A DNA stretch of 64,000 nt from Treponema sp. Its GTDB lineage: Bacteria > Spirochaetota > Spirochaetia > Treponematales > Treponemataceae. The first letter of the stretch is position 1. Each line of letters opens with the position of its first letter. Below the pieces are notes generated by a model. It saw nothing but the letters and a program-made list of their open reading frames with translations. It made no database searches and was not told where the DNA came from. Made by a program: the position numbers and the translations under genes. This document shows positions 23,692 through 31,573 of the stretch, piece after piece. Location: NCBI GenBank assembly GCA_016288205.1, contig JAEEYO010000025.1:124001-188000 (forward strand), read 5' to 3'.

Positions 23692-25704
23692 ATGGAAAAG
23701 ATTGGTGTTTTCGTATGCCACTGTGGTACGAATATCGCAGGTACGGTTGACGTAGCAAAGGTGGCGGATGAGCTGGGCAAGGTTCCCGGAGTTGAGTTCT
23801 CAACCCACTACACCTACATGTGCTCCTCAGCCGGACAGAAGATGATTGAGGAGACAATCAAGGAAAAGGGACTCACCGGTGTGGTTCTCTGCTCCTGCTC
23901 TCCCCGTATGCATGAGAAGACGTTCCGCGGTTGTGCGGAGCGCGCCGGACTTAACCCCTTCAAAGTTGAGATTGCGAACATCCGCGAGCAGGATTCATGG
24001 GTCATCAAGGACATGGACGAGGCTACGGAAAAGGCCATCGCACTTGGAAAAGCTGCCATTGCAAAGACAATCCTTGACACTCCCCTGACCCCGGGTGAGA
24101 CTCCCATGACAAAGAGGGCCCTGGTCATCGGTGGTGGAATCGCAGGTATTACGGCAGCCCTTGACATTGCGGACGCCGGATTCCCGGTGGACATCGTTGA
24201 GGCAAAACCGACTGTCGGTGGAAAGATGGCCATGCTCGACAAGACCTTCCCGACCTTGGACTGCGCCTCATGTATCGTCACTCCGAAGATGACCGAGGTT
24301 TCACAGAACCCCAACATCCGCATTCTCTCCTACAGCGAGGTGCAGAGCGTCACGGGTTACGTCGGAAACTTCACGGCACAGATCAAGAGAAAGGCACGCT
24401 ATGTTGACGAGACCAAGTGTACCGGATGCGGCGCGTGTATTGAAAAATGCCCGAACAAAAAGGTTCCGAATGATTTCAACCTGAACCTGAACAACAAGAC
24501 CGCAATCTACATTCCTTTCGCACAGGCTGTTCCGAAGGTGGCCACAATTGACGCTGGATACTGTCTGCACATGAAGGCACTCAAGAACGGAAAGGACAAT
24601 GTTTGCGGAATGTGTCAGAAAGTCTGCGGCGTGGGTGCCATTGACTTCAACGCAAAGGACACTGTAATAGAAGAAAAATACGGAGCCATTGTCGTGGCAA
24701 CCGGTTACAATCCGATTGACCTCAAGAACTTCGACGAGTTCGCCTATGCACAGAGCAAGGATGTGGTTTCATCGCTTGAGTTCGAAAGACTCTGCAATGC
24801 CGCGGGACCGACAAACGGTGTTCTCCTCCGCCCATCTGACGGTAAGCCGCCGAAGACAATCGTTTTCGTACAGTGCGTGGGAAGCCGCTGCTCTGCCGAT
24901 GCAAGTAAGGGACATGAGTATTGCTCAAAGGTCTGCTGCATGTACACCGCGAAGCACGCCATCCTTACCCGCGACCACTATCCGGACACAGAGTGCTATG
25001 TATTCTATATTGACGTGCGTACCCCGGGAAAGAACTTCGATGAATTCTACCGCCGCGCCGTCGAGCAGTACGGAGTGCATTACATCAAGGGTATGGTCGG
25101 AAAAGTCACCCCGCAGTCAGACGGAAAGCTTGACGTACAGGGAAGCGACCTGATTCTGAATCGTCAGGTTCACATCAAGGCGGACATGGTGGTTCTCGCA
25201 GCTTCAATCGAGGCAGACAAGAGCGCACGTCCCCTTGCGACCATGCTCACAACCTCAATGGACAACAACGACTTCTTCCTTGAGGCACACGCAAAACTTC
25301 GTCCAGTGGAAAGCCCGACAGCCGGTATCTTCCTTGCCGGATGCTGCCAGGGACCGAAGGATATTCCTGAGACAGTCGCACAGTCATCTGGAGCCGCCGC
25401 AAAGGCAATCTGTCTCTTGGTAAAGGACAAGCTCAAGAACGATCCGTGTACCGCACATCCCGATGAGAATATGTGCAACGGATGCGGTCAGTGCGCGAAC
25501 GTGTGTCCGTACGGGGCAATCTCTTATGTGGACAAGGACTTCCGTGGACCCAACCGTACCACAATCACACGCCACGTCTCACAGGTCAACACGGCCATGT
25601 GTCATGGATGCGGTGCATGTACGGTAACATGTCCATCTGGAGCAATGGATCTCTTCGGATTCAGCAACAAACAAATCATGGCGGAGGTGGATGCAGTTTT
25701 GTAA
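23692..25704 (+). CDS. hdrA: HdrA-like flavoprotein, probable electron-bifurcating subunit
   Basis: A 670-residue cytoplasmic flavoprotein. Order: N-terminal HdrA domain with IGVFVCHCGTNI; GxGxxG FAD site VIGGGIAGITAALDIA (~residue 144); TFPTLDCASCIVTPKM, the Cys signature of HdrA; a cluster CTGCGACIEKCP; Cys-rich segment NVCGMCQKVCGVGAI; FAD C-terminal part; and two terminal ferredoxin clusters MCNGCGQCANVCPYGAI and MCHGCGACTVTCPSGAM. The terminal clusters are where ferredoxin is reduced during flavin-based bifurcation. It overlaps flxD by 14 bases. Bifurcation is inferred from family and domain set. Confidence 0.93.
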   Translation: MEKIGVFVCHCGTNIAGTVDVAKVADELGKVPGVEFSTHYTYMCSSAGQKMIEETIKEKGLTGVVLCSCSPRMHEKTFRGCAERAGLNPFKVEIANIREQDSWVIKDMDEATEKAIALGKAAIAKTILDTPLTPGETPMTKRALVIGGGIAGITAALDIADAGFPVDIVEAKPTVGGKMAMLDKTFPTLDCASCIVTPKMTEVSQNPNIRILSYSEVQSVTGYVGNFTAQIKRKARYVDETKCTGCGACIEKCPNKKVPNDFNLNLNNKTAIYIPFAQAVPKVATIDAGYCLHMKALKNGKDNVCGMCQKVCGVGAIDFNAKDTVIEEKYGAIVVATGYNPIDLKNFDEFAYAQSKDVVSSLEFERLCNAAGPTNGVLLRPSDGKPPKTIVFVQCVGSRCSADASKGHEYCSKVCCMYTAKHAILTRDHYPDTECYVFYIDVRTPGKNFDEFYRRAVEQYGVHYIKGMVGKVTPQSDGKLDVQGSDLILNRQVHIKADMVVLAASIEADKSARPLATMLTTSMDNNDFFLEAHAKLRPVESPTAGIFLAGCCQGPKDIPETVAQSSGAAAKAICLLVKDKLKNDPCTAHPDENMCNGCGQCANVCPYGAISYVDKDFRGPNRTTITRHVSQVNTAMCHGCGACTVTCPSGAMDLFGFSNKQIMAEVDAVL

Positions 25705-26185
25705 AATCAAAACAGCGAGAATGCTTATGGAAGAAACTACGACTACTTCAACAAATACAAAATGGGAACCGAAGATTGTGGCCTTCTGCTGCAACTGGTG
25801 TTCCTATGCCGGAGCGGACCTTGCCGGAAACAACCGCCTGGAATACCCCGGAAACGTTAAGATTATCCGCATCCCCTGCTCATGCCGCTTGAACCCGCTT
25901 TTCATCCTGCGCGCATTCCAGAGGGGAGCCGACGGAGTGATTCTCTGCGGATGTCATCCCGGAGACTGCCACTACACAAGCGGAAACTATTTTGCCCGCC
26001 GTCGCATGACGCTTCTTTTCTCCATGCTGAACTATCTCGGCATTGAGAAGGAAAGGACAAGGGTTGAGTGGTGTTCCGCCGCTGAGGGTGTTCGCTTTGC
26101 GGAAATCATGAACAGCTTCGTCGCACAGATTACGGAGCTCGGAGAAAACAAACGCCTGGAGGACTTGAGATGCAAGAAAAACTGA
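25691..26185 (+). CDS. flxD: FlxD/MvhD-like iron-sulfur electron transfer subunit
   Basis: A 164-residue MvhD-family protein: AFCCNWCSYAGADLAG near residue 31, PCSCRLNP, GVILCGCHPGDCHY and a C-terminal WCSAAEG segment. MvhD carries a [2Fe-2S] cluster and passes electrons to HdrA; in Flx systems it joins the NADH module to Hdr. Start at 25691 is only three bases after GGAGG; MLMEET at 25721 is an alternative. Overlaps hdrA and flxC. Confidence 0.9.
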   Translation: MQFCKIKTARMLMEETTTTSTNTKWEPKIVAFCCNWCSYAGADLAGNNRLEYPGNVKIIRIPCSCRLNPLFILRAFQRGADGVILCGCHPGDCHYTSGNYFARRRMTLLFSMLNYLGIEKERTRVEWCSAAEGVRFAEIMNSFVAQITELGENKRLEDLRCKKN

Positions 26186-27135
26186 TTGAACGCGCAGTGG
26201 CATTGCTTGCAGACGGCACTGTAAAAGGCGTAATCGGATGGAGAAAGGGACTTTTTGATGAGGACATCACCCCTTCCATCTTCAAGGATGCGGAGGACTT
26301 GAAAAAGAACTTCGTGTTCAACAAATACTGCAGGGCAAACCTTTCAAAATACCTTGTGAAATACACCGCAAACATTGAGATTGCGAAGAGCACCACAAGG
26401 GTGAACAATGTTATGGCAAAGCAGAGGGATCCGAACGCACAGGAGCAGCCGATTCCACAGGAAAAGGTCCTTGTGTTCCTGAAGCCCGGTGACTGCCACT
26501 CATTCACACAGCTCATCAAGGAAAACCGCATTACACGCGACGATGTGTATGCCGTCGGAATTCCTTGCAGCTGTACCTTGGACGAGAACGTGCACGGCGA
26601 AGGATGCGACCATTGCCGCAACAAAAAGCATGTTTCCTGTGATGAGATTCTGGGAGACGAGACCTTCGTTGAGTACACTGGCCGCTACGACATGGTGGAA
26701 AAACTGGAGCACATGAGTCCCGCCGAAAGATTCGCATTCTGGCAGAACGAGCTGAGCCGCTGCATCCGCTGTAATGCATGCCGCAACGTTTGTCCCGCCT
26801 GTACATGTGAAAAATGCGTGTTCGACAACAACAATCTGTACACGACACAGAAGGTTGCCGTCAACAGCTTCGAGGAAAATCTCTTCCATATTATCCGCGC
26901 ATGGCATGTGGCCGGACGCTGCACTGACTGCGGTGAGTGCTCACGTGTCTGTCCTCAGAACATTCCGCTCCATCTCTTGAACCGCAAGTTCACGAAGGAC
27001 ATAGACGAGCTGTACGGACCTTACATTGCCGGAAGCGACATGGAAACAAAACCGCCAATGCTCACATACACCACGGACGACTGCGAGGCAAGCATTGTCC
27101 ACGAGCGTGAAGCGGCTGCACAGGAGGCAAAATGA
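26170..27135 (+). CDS. flxC: FlxC-like [4Fe-4S] electron transfer subunit
   Basis: A 321-residue protein with a CSCTLDENVHGEGCDHC Cys segment in the middle and two ferredoxin motifs, CIRCNACRNVCPACTC and CTDCGECSRVCPQ, in the C-terminal third. This layout is that of FlxC and the related subunits of cytoplasmic oxidoreductase modules. It overlaps flxD by 16 bases and flxB by four, so the stoichiometry is coupled at translation. Likely passes electrons between FlxB/FlxA and FlxD. Confidence 0.85.
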   Translation: MQEKLIERAVALLADGTVKGVIGWRKGLFDEDITPSIFKDAEDLKKNFVFNKYCRANLSKYLVKYTANIEIAKSTTRVNNVMAKQRDPNAQEQPIPQEKVLVFLKPGDCHSFTQLIKENRITRDDVYAVGIPCSCTLDENVHGEGCDHCRNKKHVSCDEILGDETFVEYTGRYDMVEKLEHMSPAERFAFWQNELSRCIRCNACRNVCPACTCEKCVFDNNNLYTTQKVAVNSFEENLFHIIRAWHVAGRCTDCGECSRVCPQNIPLHLLNRKFTKDIDELYGPYIAGSDMETKPPMLTYTTDDCEASIVHEREAAAQEAK

Positions 27136-28181
27136 TGTTTACTCTTCCTGAATCAAAAATAAATGAATTCTTCAAGCTGATTGCCTCAAAGGGTGAACTT
27201 TACATTCCCCAGGACAACAATACCGGCAAGGCTGACTTCGCTCTCTGGAACGAGGGGGCAAAACTCAGCAGCGCCCTGAAGACCGTCCGCTCTGCAAAGG
27301 ATTTCTTCTTCCCCAAGGCGGAAAATCTCGTGAACCTGAGAATGGAAGGAAAGCACGTTACGGTCGAGGATCCGAGAAAGGAACTGAACGACTTCGTGGT
27401 TTTCGGTGTCCGTGCATGTGACGCGAAGAGCTTTGAGATTGTGGATGCCGTCTACCTGAACATGGATCCGGTGGACTCCTATTACAAGAACCGCCGCGAC
27501 CACGGAACAGTAATCACTCTTGCATGTACGGAACCTGCGAAAACATGTTTCTGCCACGCATACAAGATTGACGCAGCTGCTCCTGCCGGGGATGTAAGCG
27601 CATGGCTCTGTGACGGCACTTTCTACTTCCAGCCCAACACCGACAAGGGAAAGAAAATCATCGAGTCCGCGAAGTCTCTCTTTGCGGAAGGCGATGAGGC
27701 TCCGGTCAAAAAGCAGCAGGAGGAAACACGCAAAAAATGCGCCGCTACTCCATTCGCGAACCTTGACCTCTCAAAGTGGGTCGGAAAGGACATGCTCAAG
27801 ATTTTCAACTCCAAGATCTGGGACTCCCTCTCGGAATCCTGCCTTGGATGCGGAACCTGTACCTATGTGTGTCCCACCTGTATGTGTTTCGACATCCGCG
27901 ACTTCGACTCAGGCGCGAACGGCGTAAAACAGTTCCGTTGCTGGGACTCCTGCATGTACTCAGATTTCACCCAGATGGCAGCGGCAAACCCACGCCTCAC
28001 GCAGAAAGAAAGATTCCGGCAGCGCTTCATGCACAAGCTGGTATACTATCCGATGGCCCACGAGGACAACTGGCAGTGCGTAGGATGCGGAAGATGCCTT
28101 GAGAGCTGCCCCATTCACATGAACATCGTGAAGGTCATAAAGACTTACAATGAAAATGCTGACGGAGGAAACGCACAATGA
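27132..28181 (+). CDS. flxB: FlxB-like dicluster iron-sulfur subunit (sulfhydrogenase beta/AsrA-like)
   Basis: A 349-residue protein with VFGVRACDAKSFEIVD in the N-terminal half and two [4Fe-4S] motifs, CLGCGTCTYVCPTCMCF and CVGCGRCLESCPIHMNIV, near the C-terminus. This is the AsrA/HydB-like fold that partners a flavin/NAD subunit. Four-base overlaps with both neighbours. Expected to relay electrons from FlxA. Confidence 0.88.
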   Translation: MMFTLPESKINEFFKLIASKGELYIPQDNNTGKADFALWNEGAKLSSALKTVRSAKDFFFPKAENLVNLRMEGKHVTVEDPRKELNDFVVFGVRACDAKSFEIVDAVYLNMDPVDSYYKNRRDHGTVITLACTEPAKTCFCHAYKIDAAAPAGDVSAWLCDGTFYFQPNTDKGKKIIESAKSLFAEGDEAPVKKQQEETRKKCAATPFANLDLSKWVGKDMLKIFNSKIWDSLSESCLGCGTCTYVCPTCMCFDIRDFDSGANGVKQFRCWDSCMYSDFTQMAAANPRLTQKERFRQRFMHKLVYYPMAHEDNWQCVGCGRCLESCPIHMNIVKVIKTYNENADGGNAQ

Positions 28182-29005
28182 TCAATGACGCATTGATTCC
28201 ACACGTCTGCAAGATTGTGGAAATAAGACGAGAGACGCCGGACGTAAAGACGTTCTGCATACAGGACCTTGAGGGCAAAAAACCCTTCGAGCATATCCCC
28301 GGACAGTGTGCCATGCTGATGGTGCCGGGACTGGGAGAGTCGATGATCAGTATCACGTCCTCACCCACCCTTAAAACCCACCTTGAGTTCAGCGTAAAAA
28401 AATGCGGTGTGCTCACAAGCTGGCTCCATTCCGCAGAAGTCGGACAGGAGATTGCAATCCGCGGACCTCTTGGAAACGGATTCCCGGTTGAGGGAGCCCT
28501 CCGTGGAAAGGACATCCTTGTAATCGCCGGTGGTATCGGAATCGCTCCGGTTCATTCCGTCGTGAACTACATGATGGATCACCGCGAGAACTACGGACGC
28601 ATCCAGGTAATCTACGGATCCCGCTCAAAGGCTGACTTGGTTCGCCTGGACGAGATGCAGAATGTCTGGATGAAACAGCCCAACTGCTCAATCAACCTGA
28701 CGATTGACCGCGCGGAAGAAGGCTGGGACGGACACGTCGGATTCGTTCCCCCATACGTGACGGAGTGCAAGCCCGACACAAGCATGACGGTAATCATGTG
28801 CGGACCGCCAATCCTGATTCACCTGTCTTTGGCCGAGCTGAAAAAGATGGGCTTCGTGGACACGCAGATTTTCACCACAATGGAAATGCGTATGAAGTGC
28901 GGAATCGGCAAGTGCGGAAGATGCAACATCGGTGACAAGTTTGTCTGCAAGGACGGACCTGTGTTCAGCTTTGACCAGCTGGGAGAGCTTCCCCCTGAAT
29001 ATTAA
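28178..29005 (+). CDS. flxA: FlxA-like FAD/NAD-binding oxidoreductase subunit
   Basis: A 275-residue ferredoxin-NADP-reductase-like protein: FAD domain (residues ~1-100), NAD site AGGIGIAPVHSVVNY, and a C-terminal PyrK/AsrB-type cluster motif CGIGKCGRCNIG with a further Cys (FVC) for a [2Fe-2S] cluster. It would oxidise NADH (or NADPH) and feed the FlxBCD-Hdr chain. It overlaps flxB by four bases. An inverted-repeat element follows immediately. Confidence 0.9.
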   Translation: MINDALIPHVCKIVEIRRETPDVKTFCIQDLEGKKPFEHIPGQCAMLMVPGLGESMISITSSPTLKTHLEFSVKKCGVLTSWLHSAEVGQEIAIRGPLGNGFPVEGALRGKDILVIAGGIGIAPVHSVVNYMMDHRENYGRIQVIYGSRSKADLVRLDEMQNVWMKQPNCSINLTIDRAEEGWDGHVGFVPPYVTECKPDTSMTVIMCGPPILIHLSLAELKKMGFVDTQIFTTMEMRMKCGIGKCGRCNIGDKFVCKDGPVFSFDQLGELPPEY

Positions 29006-29009
29006 TGAC

Positions 29010-29081
29010 TGTCATGCTGAGCGTAGCCGTCACAGGCTAAAAGATTCAGCATCCAAAGATTCCGGTAAAATCGGAATGACA
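29010..29081. repeat. 72-bp double-hairpin repeat element
   Basis: Bounded by TGTCAT and ATGACA. The first hairpin has arms ATGCTGA and TCAGCAT with inner AGCC/GGCT; the second has arms ATTCCG and CGGAAT. This type of TGTCAT-bounded element recurs in intergenic DNA of many bacteria (general knowledge). It sits between flxA and frdB-like, inside the operon, with a ribosome site right after it. Confidence 0.7.
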
Positions 29082-29097
29082 TATAAGGAGATATTAA

Positions 29098-29787
29098 ATG
29101 GCTGAAAAAGAAATGGCAACAATATATCTGTTCGGCAAAAAATATGAGGTGCCGGCAGAACTTACAATCATGAATGCGATGGAGTACGCGGGCTACCAGC
29201 TCAAGCGTGGATGCGGATGCCGCAACGGATTCTGCGGTGCATGTGCCACCATCTACAGAATCAAGGGCAACAACCAGCTCCAGACCTGCCTTGCCTGCTC
29301 GAAGAAAGTTGAGAACGACATGTACATTGCCACTCTTCCCTTCTTCCCGCTCGTAAAGCAGATCTACGACATCAACACAATCAAGCCGGAGCAGGCCGTG
29401 ATGATGCAGCTCTACCCGGAGATTTATTCCTGCGTGGGATGCAACGCCTGTACAAGGGCATGTCCACAGAGCCTCAACACAATGCAGTACATCGCCTATG
29501 CACAGCGCGGAGACTTCGCAAAGTGCGCGGATCTTTCATTTGACTGCGTAATGTGCGGATGCTGCTCAAGTCGTTGTCCGGCAGGAATCAGTCACCCACA
29601 GGTTGCAGAGTTGGCTCGCCGTCTGAACGGTAAGTACATACAGCCACAGTCACAGCATCTGATTGACCGCGTTAAGGAGATTGATTCCGGTGCGTGCGAA
29701 GAAGCAATCAAGAAGTTTGTAGAAATGTCTACCGGCGACAAAGAGCAGATCAAGAATCTGTATAACACTCGTGAAATAGAGAAGTAA
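29098..29787 (+). CDS. Fumarate reductase/succinate dehydrogenase iron-sulfur subunit, soluble type
   Basis: A 229-residue FrdB-like protein. The [2Fe-2S] domain has CGCRNGFCGACATIY and a later CLAC; two cubane motifs follow, CVGCNACTRACP and CVMCGCCSSRCP. No CCG (HdrB) domain is fused, unlike the TfrB subunit of methanogen thiol:fumarate reductase, and no membrane-anchor genes follow. Good AAGGAG site. Together with the downstream FrdA it should form a soluble fumarate reductase fed by the adjacent Hdr-Flx module. Confidence 0.88.
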   Translation: MAEKEMATIYLFGKKYEVPAELTIMNAMEYAGYQLKRGCGCRNGFCGACATIYRIKGNNQLQTCLACSKKVENDMYIATLPFFPLVKQIYDINTIKPEQAVMMQLYPEIYSCVGCNACTRACPQSLNTMQYIAYAQRGDFAKCADLSFDCVMCGCCSSRCPAGISHPQVAELARRLNGKYIQPQSQHLIDRVKEIDSGACEEAIKKFVEMSTGDKEQIKNLYNTREIEK

Positions 29788-29802
29788 GACGGAGGAGAGA
29801 AA

Positions 29803-31440
29803 ATGTACGGAAATTACCTTGACGATGCTGCGAAAATCGTAGCTGAAAAACGCGAAGCAAACCTTAAGTTTGAACATGCACGTCTTACAGCAGAACAGAA
29901 GGACGACCTGCTCTTGAAGTTCCATCCCGACCGCATCAAGGAACAGTTCACTGAGCTCAAGATTGGTCCGAACAAGGGTCAGAAGGCTCCGATCGAGCTT
30001 GCGGAAATGCTTCAGGCAAAACCCCGCATTGAGCCGGAGAGAATCGACCTGAAACACATTGACTACGAGGCGGATGTCCTTGTAATCGGTGGCGGTGGAG
30101 CCGGTACATCAGCCGCAATCATGGCAAGCGAGGCGGGAGCAAAGGTTCTCCTCGTCACAAAGCTCCGTGTTGGAGACGCAAACACAATGATGGCCGAAGG
30201 TGGAATCCAGGCTGCGGACAAGCCGAATGACTCACCCGCACAGCACTATCTGGACGCATTCGGAGGCGGACACTTCGACGGAAAGCCCGAGCTGGTCTAC
30301 ACACTCGTAAACAAGGCTCCGAGCGTAATCAAATGGCTGAACGACCTCGGCGTTGAATTTGACAAGATGCCCGACGGCACAATGGTAACCACCCACGGAG
30401 GCGGAACAAGCCGCAAGAGAATGCACGCATGCAAGGACTACTCCGGTGCCGAAATCATGCGCACACTCCGCGACGAGACATTCAACCGCGCAGACAGAAT
30501 CACTGTCGTAGACTTTACGGCGGCGATCGAAATCATCAAGAACGACAAGGGAGAGGCCTGTGGTGCTGTTCTTATGAACATTGAGACAGGTGAAATCCGC
30601 ATCGCAAAGGCAAAGGTTGTTGTAATTTCAACTGGTGGAGCCGGACGCATGCACTATCAGGGATTCCCGACCTCAAACCACTACGGTGCTACAGCCGACG
30701 GTCTTGTCATGGCATACCGCGCAGGTGCTAAGCTTCTTTATCAGGACAGCCTGCAGTATCACCCGACAGGAGCCGCTTACCCGACACAGATCCTCGGAAA
30801 GCTCGTTACCGAAAAGGTCCGCTCACTCGGCGCAAAGCTCATCAACAAGGACGGAGAGGTTTACATCCATCCTCTTGAGACTCGCGACGTTAACGCTTCC
30901 GGAATCATCCGCGAGGTTCGTGAGGGACGCGGAGTAAAGAACGACGTGCAGGATGCTGTATGGCTCGACACTCCGATGATCGAGATGATCCACGGCGAGG
31001 GAACAATCCTCAAGTCAATTCCCGCCATGTACAATATGTTCATCAAGTACGGAATCGACATCAGAAAGGAGCCCATCCTTGTTTATCCCACACTCCACTA
31101 CCAGAACGGTGGCGTTGAGATCGACAAGACATGCCACACAAACGTAGCGAACCTCCTCGTCGCAGGTGAGGCATCCGGTGGAGTCCACGGAACAAACCGC
31201 CTGATGGGTAACTCACTTCTTGACGTCGTAGTATTCGGACGCGAGGCCGGAATTGAGGCAGGAAAGATGTTCAAGAACATTGCCCTGAGCGACAAGCTGA
31301 ACCTCGACCACGTGAAGGCATTCGAAAAGGAGCGTGAGGCGGCAGGAATCAAGGGCGACGCAGTTTCTCCGAAGATTCTTCCGAGCTACACTCACGGCAA
31401 CAAGGAGTTTGAAAAAGAAATTCCTGGTGCTACTCTGTAA
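29803..31440 (+). CDS. Fumarate reductase flavoprotein subunit, soluble type
   Basis: A 545-residue FrdA/SdhA/TfrA-type protein. An N-terminal extension of ~85 residues precedes the FAD site VIGGGGAGTSAAIMA. The four active-site residues are kept: LQYHPTG (His320), LETRD (Arg361), PTLHYQNGG (His432) and TNRLMGNS (Arg466). The FAD-linking His of E. coli FrdA aligns with Asn127 (DANTMMAEGG), so FAD is probably bound non-covalently. No signal peptide or anchor subunits. Likely reduces fumarate to succinate in the cytoplasm; aspartate oxidase is less likely given the FrdB partner. Terminator follows. Confidence 0.9.
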   Translation: MYGNYLDDAAKIVAEKREANLKFEHARLTAEQKDDLLLKFHPDRIKEQFTELKIGPNKGQKAPIELAEMLQAKPRIEPERIDLKHIDYEADVLVIGGGGAGTSAAIMASEAGAKVLLVTKLRVGDANTMMAEGGIQAADKPNDSPAQHYLDAFGGGHFDGKPELVYTLVNKAPSVIKWLNDLGVEFDKMPDGTMVTTHGGGTSRKRMHACKDYSGAEIMRTLRDETFNRADRITVVDFTAAIEIIKNDKGEACGAVLMNIETGEIRIAKAKVVVISTGGAGRMHYQGFPTSNHYGATADGLVMAYRAGAKLLYQDSLQYHPTGAAYPTQILGKLVTEKVRSLGAKLINKDGEVYIHPLETRDVNASGIIREVREGRGVKNDVQDAVWLDTPMIEMIHGEGTILKSIPAMYNMFIKYGIDIRKEPILVYPTLHYQNGGVEIDKTCHTNVANLLVAGEASGGVHGTNRLMGNSLLDVVVFGREAGIEAGKMFKNIALSDKLNLDHVKAFEKEREAAGIKGDAVSPKILPSYTHGNKEFEKEIPGATL

Positions 31441-31493
31441 TTTTCAGAAGCAACCGAACCTCTCTTGGCATTCGCTTTGAGGGGTATGTTAAA

Positions 31494-31535
31494 AGACCGT
31501 CTGATTCTGACTCAGTTTCAGGCGGCCTTTTTTTA
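31494..31535 (+). terminator. Rho-independent terminator of the hdr-flx-frd operon
   Basis: Stem of about 11 positions (AGACCGTCTGA against TCAGGCGGCCT, one mismatch and one wobble), loop of ~13 bases, then seven T. It lies 54 bases after the FrdA stop. The opposite-strand phosphatase gene ends at 31574. Confidence 0.8.
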
Positions 31536-31573
31536 TCCTCGTGTTTTTTTCTGATTTGAAATCCGCGGCAGAA

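Noticed and set aside
29803-31440. FrdA-like gene as NadB (L-aspartate oxidase)
   Set aside because: It is paired with an FrdB-type iron-sulfur subunit and keeps YHPTG, HYxxGG and NRLxxNS as in fumarate reductases.
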